A stretch of DNA of 64,000 nucleotides from DATDAH01 sp963823495. Its GTDB lineage: Bacteria; Actinomycetota; Acidimicrobiia; Acidimicrobiales; DATDAH01. This document shows, piece after piece, positions 31,317 through 40,036 of the stretch. Numbering within the stretch: position 1 is the first letter of the stretch; every line of letters begins with the position of its first letter. Below the pieces are notes generated by a model. The model was not told the origin of the DNA, made no database searches, and saw only the letters and a list, made by a program, of their open reading frames with translations. The stretch lies in the NCBI GenBank assembly GCA_963823495.1, contig CAWGLV010000001.1:2480001-2544000 (forward strand), read 5' to 3'. Position numbers and translations under genes: made by a program.

Positions 31317-32512
31317 GGCCGCAGGACCCGTTCGGGGCCCTGCTCGAGGAGGACCTCACCCCGGTCACCGGCGCGCCGGACGGGCCCCTCGCGGGCACGA
31401 CCTTCGTCGTCAAGGACCTCTTCGCCGTCGCCGGGCACGTCATCGGTGCGGGCCAGCCCACGTGGTTGGCGACGCACGATCCCGAACCGACCCACGCCAC
31501 CGCCGTGACCCGCCTGCTCGATGCCGGGGCCTCGCTGGTGGGCCGGGCCCACACCTCGGAGATGGCCTACAGCCTCTCGGGGAGGGACAACCCCTACGGC
31601 ATGCCGGTGAACCCGGCCGCGCCGGAGCACGACACGGGCGGGTCCTCGAGCGGCAGCGCGGCGGCCGTCGCGGGCGGCCTGGCGGACCTCGGCGTCGGCA
31701 CCGACACGCTCGGTTCGATCCGGGTGCCGGCGTCGTGTTGCGGCATCTTCGGCTGGCGTCCCACCCACGGGCTGATCCCCCTCGACGGCGTACACCCCTT
31801 GGCTCCGAGCCTGGACACCGTCGGCCTCCTGGCCCGCGACCCCCGTCTGCTGCACCGGGCGGCCGAGTGCCTCGTCGGCCGGCCCCTGAGCGCTACGGGC
31901 GCGACAGGTCGGATCCTGGTCGCCGTCGACGCCTTCGCCCTGCTCGACGGGCCCGTCCGGGCGGCGCTCGGCGCCGTGGCCGACCTGTTCGGGCCCGCCC
32001 AGGAGGTGGGACTCGTGGCTCCGGGTCAGACGTTGGCCGATCTCACCCGCGTGGTCCGCGACGTGCAGGGCCCGGAGTTCGCCGGGGCGCACCGGACCTG
32101 GATCGACGCCACCTCGCCGACCTTCGGCCCCGCGGTCGGCGAGCGCATCGCCCATGCCCTCGGCGTCTCATCGGAGGCCCACCGTGCCGCCGTCGCCGAA
32201 CGGGACCGGCTCCGGGACCACCTGGACGAGCTCCTGGCCCCTGGCGACCTGGTCCTGCTGCCGGCGGCCGGCCCCCCGCCCCGGCGGGACGCGTCGGCCG
32301 AGGAGGTCGCCGAGGCCCGCCGCGCGGCGGCCGCCTTGTCGGTGGTCGGCTCGCTGGCCGGGCTGCCGACGGTGACGATTCCGGCCCTCGTCGTCGAGGG
32401 CACTCCGGTCGGCCTGAGCCTGCTGGCCGCTCCCGGCCAGGACGGTGCTCTGCTCAGCGCGGTCGCGGCGAGTCCACCAGTGCGGCCGGCCAGGCATCCA
32501 GGTCCGGCGTGA
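31313..32512 (+). CDS. Amidase signature family enzyme
   Basis: 399 aa from ATG 31313 overlapping the TetR stop. The Ser-cisSer-Lys triad can be placed: lysine in FVVKDLFAVAG, serines in HDTGGSSSGSAAAVAGGLADLGVGTDTLGSIRVPASCCG. At ~400 residues it is shorter than typical GatA-type amidases (~470), similar to bacterial AtzF/amidase short forms. It hydrolyses an amide or carbamate; substrate unknown. It closes the P450-TetR-amidase operon and converges on the C69 peptidase. Confidence 0.85.
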   Translation: MRPQDPFGALLEEDLTPVTGAPDGPLAGTTFVVKDLFAVAGHVIGAGQPTWLATHDPEPTHATAVTRLLDAGASLVGRAHTSEMAYSLSGRDNPYGMPVNPAAPEHDTGGSSSGSAAAVAGGLADLGVGTDTLGSIRVPASCCGIFGWRPTHGLIPLDGVHPLAPSLDTVGLLARDPRLLHRAAECLVGRPLSATGATGRILVAVDAFALLDGPVRAALGAVADLFGPAQEVGLVAPGQTLADLTRVVRDVQGPEFAGAHRTWIDATSPTFGPAVGERIAHALGVSSEAHRAAVAERDRLRDHLDELLAPGDLVLLPAAGPPPRRDASAEEVAEARRAAAALSVVGSLAGLPTVTIPALVVEGTPVGLSLLAAPGQDGALLSAVAASPPVRPARHPGPA

Positions 32513-32606
32513 GGGTCGCGGCGGCGAGGACGGCGAAGGTGTCGCCGAGATCGTCAGGCGCCCGGGTGGCGAAGGCGTGACCCGGGATGGGCGCCCTCGC
32601 ACTCAC
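32454..32606 (-). CDS. Possible 50-aa protein after the C69 peptidase
   Basis: A short frame with good codon bias starting at GTG 32606, which overlaps the peptidase stop (GTGA). It contains APDDLGDTFAVLAAATLTPD and ends in a Pro/Arg tail. The last 59 bases overlap the end of the convergent amidase. No family recognised; it could be chance. Confidence 0.3.
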   Translation of the reverse strand: MSARAPIPGHAFATRAPDDLGDTFAVLAAATLTPDLDAWPAALVDSPRPR

Positions 32607-33808
32607 GCCGCGGCGACGAGGTCTCCGAGGCCTGCCCGCTGGTTGCGCTTGGCCCAGTAGCGCCGGGCCCAGACCGGTCGTCGATCCGGCACGGGGTCGA
32701 AGGTGACGGCCCGGGTCCAGCGTTCGAGCAGGTCGTCGGCCATGGCGAAGGCCTCCGCGCCGGTCGGGGGATCGGCCAGCCAGGCCAGTTCGGTCCGGTC
32801 GCGCTCGGCCGTGAACCGGGGGTAGGCCACGTCGGGGTCGGCCACGGCGCGACGGTGCAGGTGCTCGTGGCGCCACCAGAGGCTCCCGTCGTCGGTGTCG
32901 CCGGGGAAGGCACCCAGGTCGACGGGGCTCGCGACCGTGACAGGCTTGAACAGGCCCGTGCAGGGTGCCGCGGTGGCGGTGACCCAGTGGCGGTCGGCTC
33001 CGCCCCGGAGGTCGGCCACCCAGCTACCGGTCGTCTGGGAGTTGGCCAGCATGCCGCCACCGTGCATGCACGGCGCGGCCATGCCGCCGTTGATCCAGGC
33101 ATACCGCGGCCCCGACCGACCGGGGCCGTGATCCCGCAACAGGGTCATGAGCTCCTCGGGGGCGGTGACCCGGTCCGCCCGGCCCTGGGTGATGGACCGG
33201 CGGTGACGACAGGCCGAAACCCGGGTGCGCAGGCTGTCGCTGTGGGCCTCGGCGAAGCCCGGGATGGTCAGGCCGTTGGAGATGCTGCGGGCCCCGTGAC
33301 GGACCTCCTCGGCGGCCCAGAGACGACCGGCCGTCTCGAGCACCATGGCCCCCGACCGGTCGGCCACCAGAAAGCTGTTGTGGTAGGTGAAACCCCGGTC
33401 CTCGTGCCCACAACCCCCGCCCTGGCCGTGGCGCTCCAGGAGATCCACCATCACCGAGACCGCGGCCTCGGCCGAGTCGCTGCGTTCGAGGGCGAGACGG
33501 AGCAGATCCATCCCCAGCAAGCCCGTCGGGGCCTCCGCTTCGCGGGTGAAGACGGCCTCGTTGCCGATGACCACGCCGTGCTCGTTCGCGCCCATCTCCG
33601 CACCCCACATCCAGAACGGCCTGCTCAGGAGCACCGCGTGGGTCCGGGCCACCTGAGGGATCTCGATCCACGTGCAGGCCACGGGCGTGTCCTCGGTGTG
33701 GCTGCGGGCGGGATGCCACTCGAGGCCCTGTCCCTCGTTGGCATCGCGATCGCTGTTCTTGGCGAAGAGGACACCGTCCTCCCCGACGACCACCACCGTG
33801 TCACACAT
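32603..33808 (-). CDS. C69 family peptidase (secernin/dipeptidase-like)
   Basis: 401 aa from ATG 33808. The chain begins M-C-D-T, so Cys2 becomes the N-terminal nucleophile after Met removal, as in secernin-type NTN hydrolases. FAKNSDRDANEGQGLEW and RTHAVLLSRPFWMWGAEMGANEHGVVIGNEAVF are the family's next signatures. Later SNGLTIPGFAEAHSDSLR and a W-x-N-G-G-M segment follow. It would hydrolyse dipeptides or small amides in the cytoplasm. Convergent with the amidase. Confidence 0.85.
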   Translation of the reverse strand: MCDTVVVVGEDGVLFAKNSDRDANEGQGLEWHPARSHTEDTPVACTWIEIPQVARTHAVLLSRPFWMWGAEMGANEHGVVIGNEAVFTREAEAPTGLLGMDLLRLALERSDSAEAAVSVMVDLLERHGQGGGCGHEDRGFTYHNSFLVADRSGAMVLETAGRLWAAEEVRHGARSISNGLTIPGFAEAHSDSLRTRVSACRHRRSITQGRADRVTAPEELMTLLRDHGPGRSGPRYAWINGGMAAPCMHGGGMLANSQTTGSWVADLRGGADRHWVTATAAPCTGLFKPVTVASPVDLGAFPGDTDDGSLWWRHEHLHRRAVADPDVAYPRFTAERDRTELAWLADPPTGAEAFAMADDLLERWTRAVTFDPVPDRRPVWARRYWAKRNQRAGLGDLVAAA

Positions 33809-33844
33809 GCCCCGGCAACGTAGTGGGCGGATACGTTCCGGCCC

Positions 33845-34243
33845 GTGGTCCTCGCCCCCTACGCCCTCGACCCGCCGACCACGGGCCGGCTCCTGTGGCG
33901 GGGGGTCCGGCGTCGATGCCCGCTGTGTGGTTCCGGGCGGCTGTTCCGCCGCTGGCTGGTGATGGTCGAGGACTGCCCCCGGTGTGACCTGCACTTCGAG
34001 CGCATCGAGGGCCACTGGATCGGGGCCGTCGCCATGAACACGGTGTTGGCGTTGCTGGTCCTCCTCGGCGTCATCGTCGGCGGGTTCGCCGCGACCTATC
34101 CCGACCCGCCCCCGTCGAGCCTCATGGTCGCCAGCATCGTGGTCGCCGCCCTGATGCCGTTGGCCTTCCACCCCGTCTCCCGCACCCTGTGGACCGCGCT
34201 GGACCTGGCCATGCGGCCGGTCACCCCCGACGAGATCAGCTGA
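33845..34243 (+). CDS. DUF983 family membrane protein
   Basis: 132 aa. A zinc-ribbon-like N-terminus (RCPLCGSGRLFRRWL then DCPRCDLHFER, four cysteines) precedes two transmembrane helices (VLALLVLLGVIVGGFAATY and VASIVVAALMPLAFH). This matches DUF983, whose members are inner-membrane proteins of unknown function, some near cytochrome oxidase genes. Starts at GTG 33845, 36 bases from the divergent C69 start. Confidence 0.8.
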   Translation: MVLAPYALDPPTTGRLLWRGVRRRCPLCGSGRLFRRWLVMVEDCPRCDLHFERIEGHWIGAVAMNTVLALLVLLGVIVGGFAATYPDPPPSSLMVASIVVAALMPLAFHPVSRTLWTALDLAMRPVTPDEIS

Positions 34244-34252
34244 TCCTCGACC

Positions 34253-36130
34253 TCAGGTCGAACAGTGGGGGGTCGGAGGGACGTCGAGAGCGGGGTTCCG
34301 GTCGAAGAAGCCGACAGGGACCAGCCAGAAGCCGGTGCGTTCCACGGGCATGACCGGCCAGTCCTCCGGCCGGACGACATGGGTGACCCCGAAGGTGTGC
34401 CAGAGCACCACGTCGGTGTCCACGAGCGCTCGGTCCGCCGCGGTCCATTCGGGCAGGCCCGCGCCGCCTGGGTGCTGGTTCGGGTAGGGCCCGGCCGCCC
34501 GCAGCTCCTCGGGGTCATAGGGGGTCACCCACAGGTTGTGGGTCGCGAAGCCCGCCCGGCCCGCCACGACCGACCCCGCACCGGCCAACAGGGTGGGGGT
34601 GGCCGAGGGCAGGAGCTTGTAGGCCGTCGGTTGACCGTGGGCGTTGGGGGAGCCACGGCTCACCACCTTCCACGTGCGGCTGCGGGCCGGATCCACGTCG
34701 CGGCGGGCCGCGGCCTCCGATCCCAGCAGTGTCGACCGGGCTTCGATGCCGTTGGCCCAGGGGTCGTTCTCGCCGCCACCGGCGGCCACGACGTCGACCT
34801 CGTAGACGGAGTTGGGGCTGCCGTCCACGTCGAGGTCGAGCCGGACGCAGAAGAGGTGCTGGTGGTGGGCGGCGGCCACGCCGGGCGCGACGACGACGGT
34901 GTTGTCCGGCGGATCACCCTCGAAGGCGAAGGGCTGCACGATGCCGGTGAGCCGGACCTCCAGTTCGACCGCGCCGTCGAGGTAGAACCGCCAGTAGAAG
35001 GCGTACTCGTAGTTGCCGACCGTGTAGATCGACGAGACGACGAAGCGCCGTGACCGTCGGACCTCGACGTTGCCGGTGTTGAGGTCCTGGTGCTTCCAGG
35101 CGATCCCGTCGTCCTCCTCGTGGATGCAGACGGCCTGCTCCACGATCTGGGGATTGCCCGCCTCGTCGGCCATGACGGCATCGAGGTAGGTGATCTCGCC
35201 GAGGCAGTCGCACCCCAGCGTGAGGGAGTTGACGAACCGTCCGAGCCCCCACTCGCCGGCGTCGAAGGCGTTCTTCCAACGGTGCGTCGGGTCGGCCGAA
35301 CCGTAGGGCACCACCATCTCCGACAGGGACGCCCTGGCCAGGACCGGGCGGCGGCGGTCGCCGTCCTGGTAGGCGACGTCGTGGAGCACGAGGCCCTCGA
35401 TCGGGTCGAGGATGACCCGCAGGTCCCACCGCTGCCAGGACAGGTGGTTGCCCTCCACCGTGAAGCTCACGCCCTCGGGTTGGTGGATCTCGAGCGGACG
35501 CAGATCGTCCCGTAGGGGCCCGACGTGATCGGGGTCGTACCGTCCCGGGTCCGGGGGCAGGGCCACCACACCGTGGTCCTCGACCGCCAAGACCTCCGCC
35601 GTGGCCAGATCCACCACGGCCACCACGCCCTCGATCGGCCGGGCGTAGCCGTTGTCGGCCGGGTCCTCCCGGAAGTAGGCGAGGCACCGGGTCAGCCGGG
35701 TGTTGCGATCGGCGAAGTCGGCGTAGGCCCCCGGTGGCCACGGATCGATCTGCACGCCGGAGACATCGGTGATCCCCCGGCGGGCCAGGGCGGCCCGCCA
35801 CCGATCGTCGGCCCGCACGGCCTCCATCGCGTTGAAGGCCTCCGTGAACAGCAGCGGGGGACGGACATCGGGCACGGGGACCCACGCGCGGATGTCGCCG
35901 GATTCGGTGCCCACGAGCGCCTCGATGACCCCGTGGGGCCCGTCGAGCACGACCACCCGTGCCGCTCTAAGGACGGGGGTTCCGTGCCGATGGGCCTCCA
36001 GGGCCTCCTTCGACGGCTCGGCGAGGGTGATGGACGAGAACAGCAGACCGGTGTCGGGGACGTGCGCTCGCACCGCGGCGCCCACCCGGCCGATCTCCTC
36101 CTCGGACAGCGGATCGAGGGGGTGGGCCAT
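34253..36130 (-). CDS. Copper amine oxidase (primary amine oxidase)
   Basis: 625 aa from ATG 36130 (AHPLDPLSEEEI). The TPQ cofactor site is VGNYEYAFYW, with tyrosine 374 as the residue converted to topaquinone (N-Y-D/E motif). The N2/N3 domains and the catalytic beta sandwich with RLTGIVQPFAFEGD and a late MWHTFG-like LWHTFGVTHVVRPEDWP (copper histidine) are present. It oxidises primary amines to aldehydes, ammonia and H2O2. There is no signal peptide. Length is normal for the family. Its product aldehyde has no dehydrogenase in this window. Confidence 0.95.
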   Translation of the reverse strand: MAHPLDPLSEEEIGRVGAAVRAHVPDTGLLFSSITLAEPSKEALEAHRHGTPVLRAARVVVLDGPHGVIEALVGTESGDIRAWVPVPDVRPPLLFTEAFNAMEAVRADDRWRAALARRGITDVSGVQIDPWPPGAYADFADRNTRLTRCLAYFREDPADNGYARPIEGVVAVVDLATAEVLAVEDHGVVALPPDPGRYDPDHVGPLRDDLRPLEIHQPEGVSFTVEGNHLSWQRWDLRVILDPIEGLVLHDVAYQDGDRRRPVLARASLSEMVVPYGSADPTHRWKNAFDAGEWGLGRFVNSLTLGCDCLGEITYLDAVMADEAGNPQIVEQAVCIHEEDDGIAWKHQDLNTGNVEVRRSRRFVVSSIYTVGNYEYAFYWRFYLDGAVELEVRLTGIVQPFAFEGDPPDNTVVVAPGVAAAHHQHLFCVRLDLDVDGSPNSVYEVDVVAAGGGENDPWANGIEARSTLLGSEAAARRDVDPARSRTWKVVSRGSPNAHGQPTAYKLLPSATPTLLAGAGSVVAGRAGFATHNLWVTPYDPEELRAAGPYPNQHPGGAGLPEWTAADRALVDTDVVLWHTFGVTHVVRPEDWPVMPVERTGFWLVPVGFFDRNPALDVPPTPHCST

Positions 36131-36914
36131 GGGGGCAGCATCGCGCGCCCGGGGCCGCCTCGTCGTCGGTGGAGCCGGCTTCGTGCTCCTGGCGGTCCTG
36201 AGCGTCTTGGCCGCGCCGGGAGCCCGGGCCGCCGACCCGGACCCACAGGAGGCCCCGGGCCTGGTGTGCCCCGCCGTCGTCGGCGACCAGCCCCTGTCGG
36301 TCGCCACACCGTTCTCGGCCACGGTGCGGGGCCGCGCGGACGGCGCCGGCCGGATCGTGTCGCGCCGTCTGCTCTGTGCCTACGGCGAGGGGGCGACCGC
36401 TGCCGCGGTGGTGGAGGTCTCCTGGGCCGGGGGCTCCGCTTCCTGCTCCCGGACCAGCGTCACCGTGGCCGACGAACTCGACAGGGGGCCGTTCGATCGA
36501 CTGGCATCGGACCTGGGAGCCGCCGCAGGCGGGCCCTGCGCTGCCGCCTCCGCCCGCCGATGGCCACTCGCCGCCGTGGCGGCGGGCCTCCTGCTCCTCG
36601 GGCTGCTGGTCGGCTCCCGGCGGTGGCGCGGCTTCCGTCGGGCGGCCCGCCTGCCGGCAGCGAGCCACGGAGCCGCCGACCCGAGACCGGCGCTCGCGCC
36701 CCTCTCGGGCCCCGGAGGTCCGGCCTTCGCCCGTAGTGGCGCCGGTCAACTCGCGATCCTGGCCACCCTGGCCTACGCCGACGGTGACCGCGTCACCGGT
36801 GATCTGGCCCGAGCGGGGTGCATCGCCGCCCTTCGATCCGCGCCGTCTCCCCGACCCGAGGTCCCCGCCCTGTCCCGCCACCGGGCTCATCACCGCGACC
36901 CCGTCGACCGATGA
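36129..36914 (+). CDS. Exported, membrane-anchored hypothetical protein
   Basis: 261 aa. N-terminal signal (GRLVVGGAGFVLLAVLSVLAAPGARA) followed by a ~110-residue extracytoplasmic domain with cysteines in GLVCPAV, RLLCAYG, SCSRTS and GPCAAAS that could form two disulfides. A transmembrane helix (PLAAVAAGLLLLGLLVG) then leads to a basic, proline-rich cytoplasmic tail. No family recognised. The ATG lies in CATG shared with the divergent amine-oxidase start. It overlaps the 36911 gene by 4 bases. Confidence 0.65.
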   Translation: MGAASRARGRLVVGGAGFVLLAVLSVLAAPGARAADPDPQEAPGLVCPAVVGDQPLSVATPFSATVRGRADGAGRIVSRRLLCAYGEGATAAAVVEVSWAGGSASCSRTSVTVADELDRGPFDRLASDLGAAAGGPCAAASARRWPLAAVAAGLLLLGLLVGSRRWRGFRRAARLPAASHGAADPRPALAPLSGPGGPAFARSGAGQLAILATLAYADGDRVTGDLARAGCIAALRSAPSPRPEVPALSRHRAHHRDPVDR

Positions 36915-37384
36915 CGAGGGACATGGAGGAGATCCCGGTCTGGTGTGAGCAGGCGGGCCTGACCTGTCGGGACGGCGGCGACGGCACCTTCTCGGTGCGC
37001 CTCCAGCCCGAGGATCCCGATGACGTGCGGGTGCGGCCGCCACTGGGCCCGGACCCGCTCCGGCTGACCGACCGAGTGACCCTCGAGGACCACGACCTCT
37101 CACCCGCCCGGCTGGCCGAGGTGGTGGAGAGCGTTGTGCTCGGCCGCTCCTCCTTGGTCGACGCCCGCCCGGCCCGCGATGGACGCGACGTCGAGGTCGT
37201 GGTCATCGTGCACCCAGAAGGACTGAACCGGCACACCTTCGTCGAGGCGACGTTCGAGATCGAGAAGATCCGTCTCCTGCTGGCCCGGGAGGTCGCGGTT
37301 GCCATCGCGGCCGAGCACACGCTCGCGGCGCTCGAGACCATGGCCCATCAGGCCGGGTCGGTCACCGCCGCCCCCTCAGCCTGA
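36911..37384 (+). CDS. Hypothetical cytoplasmic protein (YbjN/chaperone-like fold?)
   Basis: 157 aa from ATG 36911, overlapping the previous stop (ATGA). The pattern of alternating strands then a long helix (VVVIVHPEGLNRHTFVEATFEIEKIRLLLAREVAVAIAA) is reminiscent of YbjN or type III chaperone-like folds, but this is a weak guess. It is probably a partner of the exported protein just upstream. Its last 9 bases overlap the convergent M18 aminopeptidase. Confidence 0.55.
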   Translation: MTRDMEEIPVWCEQAGLTCRDGGDGTFSVRLQPEDPDDVRVRPPLGPDPLRLTDRVTLEDHDLSPARLAEVVESVVLGRSSLVDARPARDGRDVEVVVIVHPEGLNRHTFVEATFEIEKIRLLLAREVAVAIAAEHTLAALETMAHQAGSVTAAPSA

Positions 37385-38668
37385 CCCGATCAGGAAGGCC
37401 TCCAGGGCCCGACGGAACAGGTCGGGATCGCGAGCCCCCGCGGTCTCCCGAGCCGAGTGCATGGCGAACTGGGCGACGCCGACGTCCACCGTCGGGATCC
37501 CCAGTCGGGCCGAGGTCACCGGGCCGATCGTCGAACCACAGGGCAGGTCACTGCGACTCACGAACCGCTGCACGGGCACACCGGCCGCGGCCGCGGCGGT
37601 GAGGAACGGCACGGCGCTGTCGGCGTCGCTGGCGTAGCGCTGGGAGGCGTTCACCTTCACGACCGGGCCGCCGTTGACCGTCACGGGGTGCCCCGGATCA
37701 TGCCGATCGGGGTGGTTGGGGTGGGTGGCGTGGGCCATGTCGGCCGAGACGCAGGCCGAGGCCGCGAAGGAGCGGGCGAGGTCGTCCGCCGACCCCCCAC
37801 GAGCGGCATGGGCCCGACGGAGCAGGCCGGACAGGAGGTCGCCGTCGGCGCCTGACCGCGACACCGACCCGACCTCTTCGTGGTCGAAGAGGCACACCAC
37901 GGCGATGGTGTCGGCCGAGGAGTGATCGCTCATGCCGGCGAGGGCCTCGGTGGCCACGTGGCAGCTGACCAGGTTGTCGAGCCGCCCACCGACCAGGAGC
38001 TCCCCGCCGCCACCGGTCAGCGCCGCGGGTTGGGTGTCGTGGAACATCAGGTCCCAGGCCAGGAGCTGGTCGATCTCGGCACCGACCGCCGTGGCCACGG
38101 CACCCAGGACGTCGGTCCGGCCGTCGGGCGCCCAGAGCGGCAGCAGGTGCTGCTGGGGGTCCAGCTTGAGGCCCTCCTGGTTCAGCCCCCGGTCCAGGTG
38201 GATGGCCAGTTGGGGTATCCGGGCGACGGCGCCCGGAAGGTCCACCAGCTCGACGCACGGTCCGTCCGGACGAGCCACCGACACCCGACCGGCGAGTCCG
38301 AGGTCACGGTCGAGCCAGCTGTTGAGCAGTGGGCTGCCGTAGACCTCCACGGCCACGCGTTGCCAACCGGCCGTGACCGTCGTCGGTCGGGGCTTCAGTC
38401 GCAGGTTCGGGCTGTCGGTGTGGGCACCGATCAGACGCAACGGGGTTCCCGGGGCCAGACCCCCGGGCCAGGCCGCGGCCACCAGTGCACCGCCCCGACG
38501 GACGAACCATCGATCGGGGAGGCCGGCGCCCCAGGCCGCGGTCTCCTCGACCTCCTGGAACCCGGCCGTCACCAGTCGTCGGGCCGCGGCGGCCGCGGCG
38601 TGGTACGGCGTCGGGGACGCATCCAGATACGCCAGCAGTGCCGTCGCCTCGTCCTCGGCCTCAGGCAT
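37376..38668 (-). CDS. M18 family aminopeptidase
   Basis: 430 aa. Zinc-ligand motifs of the M18 family are in order: RLIGAHTDSPNLRLKP (H-x-D), FDHEEVGSVSRSGADG (catalytic E-E), and QRFVSRSDLPCGSTIGPVTSARLGIPTVDVG (with the final histidine region AQFAMHSARETAG). Such enzymes form dodecameric tetrahedra in the cytoplasm and remove acidic or neutral N-terminal residues. Complete length. It overlaps the upstream CapA-like gene by 8 bases, so they are co-transcribed. Confidence 0.9.
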   Translation of the reverse strand: MPEAEDEATALLAYLDASPTPYHAAAAAARRLVTAGFQEVEETAAWGAGLPDRWFVRRGGALVAAAWPGGLAPGTPLRLIGAHTDSPNLRLKPRPTTVTAGWQRVAVEVYGSPLLNSWLDRDLGLAGRVSVARPDGPCVELVDLPGAVARIPQLAIHLDRGLNQEGLKLDPQQHLLPLWAPDGRTDVLGAVATAVGAEIDQLLAWDLMFHDTQPAALTGGGGELLVGGRLDNLVSCHVATEALAGMSDHSSADTIAVVCLFDHEEVGSVSRSGADGDLLSGLLRRAHAARGGSADDLARSFAASACVSADMAHATHPNHPDRHDPGHPVTVNGGPVVKVNASQRYASDADSAVPFLTAAAAAGVPVQRFVSRSDLPCGSTIGPVTSARLGIPTVDVGVAQFAMHSARETAGARDPDLFRRALEAFLIGSG

Positions 38669-39821
38669 CGGACCCCTCCAGAGCGTCGAGCTCGGTGCCG
38701 GACTCGAGGTCGGCGCAGTCCCGCAGGTCGTTCCAGTCCGCCCGGGCGGACTCGGCCGCTTCCCCCTCGAGGACCTCGGGTACCCCGGAGCTGAGGCGGA
38801 CCGGCACCCATTCCACCGCGTCGACCCGCCGGCCGGTCATGGTCAGGCGAAGGACGCCGGACTCCGCCGACGGGCCCGTGGCACTCCCGAACAGGAAGTT
38901 GCCCAGGCCGTAGTGCACGTAGCTCCCGCCCCGCAGCCCACCACCGAGGGGGACGTGGGCATGGCTGCCCACGACGACGTCGGCCCCCGCCGCGATCAGG
39001 GCGTCGGCCACCTCGGGTTGATCCGCGATCGGGCAGTCCACCCGCTCTCGGCCCCAGTGCAGGTACACCACGAGGGTGTCCGTCCGCGGGCGCTCGGCGG
39101 CCACGGCGGCGATGAGCCGGGTCGGGTCCTCGGCCACGGCCAGCCCGGGACGATCCCCCGTCGCCGTCCAGGGCTCGACGAGGTGGCCGTCGGTCACCCG
39201 GGAGGCGCCGAAGACCGAGATCCGCTGCCCCCGCAGGCTCAGCCGAAAGGGCTCGTAGGCCTCGGTGACATCTCGACCGGCACCGATGAGCGGCACGCCG
39301 GTCGCCGGGTCCTCGGCCGCCGCGAGCGTGTCCGACAGGCCCTCCTCGCCGTAGTCCATCCCATGGTTGTTGGCGAGGGTCACCACGTCGATGCCCGCGC
39401 CCCGCAGGGCTGCGAACGCCGAGGCGGGCGCCCGGAAGTTGAACTCCTTGGGTGCCGCCGTGCCCCGCTCGGTGACCGCGGTCTCCAGGTTCACGATCGT
39501 CAGGTCCGCCGCGAGAGGGTCGGCCACGCCGGCGAAGAGCGCGGCGGGATCTGCGTCCAGCAGCGATCGGGGAGTGCCCTCGAAGTTGACGTCTCCCCCG
39601 AACGCGAGCGTGATGCGGCGACCCGATCCCTCACCGGGACGCGCCAACGGGGCCGCCCCGGCCCGGGCCACGCCCGCACCCTGTCCGGCCGTCGGCCGGT
39701 CGGACACCACTCCGGCCACCGCGTGACCGTCCGCCCGAACCGCGTCACGATCACAGGCCACCAGGGCGAGAAGCAGCCCGACCGATGCCACGCGGCACCC
39801 CACCCGCCCCAGGTTCATCAC
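38661..39821 (-). CDS. CapA-like metallophosphatase-fold lipoprotein
   Basis: 386 aa. The N-terminus is a lipoprotein signal (VASVGLLLALVACDRD). The core begins RITLAFGGDVNFEG and continues with VTLANNHGMDYGEEGL and VVGSHAHVPLGGGL, the metal-binding histidine and aspartate motifs of the PGA-synthesis CapA/PgsA family. These proteins act at the outer face of the membrane in poly-gamma-glutamate export, but many relatives stand alone with unknown roles; no capBC genes are present here. GTG 39821 overlaps a short upstream frame. Confidence 0.85.
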   Translation of the reverse strand: MMNLGRVGCRVASVGLLLALVACDRDAVRADGHAVAGVVSDRPTAGQGAGVARAGAAPLARPGEGSGRRITLAFGGDVNFEGTPRSLLDADPAALFAGVADPLAADLTIVNLETAVTERGTAAPKEFNFRAPASAFAALRGAGIDVVTLANNHGMDYGEEGLSDTLAAAEDPATGVPLIGAGRDVTEAYEPFRLSLRGQRISVFGASRVTDGHLVEPWTATGDRPGLAVAEDPTRLIAAVAAERPRTDTLVVYLHWGRERVDCPIADQPEVADALIAAGADVVVGSHAHVPLGGGLRGGSYVHYGLGNFLFGSATGPSAESGVLRLTMTGRRVDAVEWVPVRLSSGVPEVLEGEAAESARADWNDLRDCADLESGTELDALEGSDA

Positions 39822-39913
39822 CCGACGGTGTCCTCGGGCACGAGCTGATCCAGGCCGCGCCCCACGACGCGATGGAGAAAGGGGCCCTTCCCCGACGGGG
39901 CGTCCGCGGTCAC
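39818..39913 (-). CDS. Possible 31-aa leader peptide of the CapA-like gene
   Basis: GTG 39913 opens a 31-residue frame with good codon bias (GPFLHRVVGRGLDQLVPED in the middle). It stops at a TGA that overlaps both possible starts of the CapA-like gene (GTGATGA). Such an arrangement favours translational coupling. Its reality rests only on codon use and position. Confidence 0.35.
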   Translation of the reverse strand: MTADAPSGKGPFLHRVVGRGLDQLVPEDTVG

Positions 39914-40036
39914 CGGCTCAACCTACAGCGGGCCCTCCGGACCGAGGGGCGGCCGCCTCAAGACCACCGCCCACGGGCCGATGGGGAGGGCGTTCGGGCG
40001 CGGGCCCGACGCCGCTGATCGAGCAAGGGCGACACC

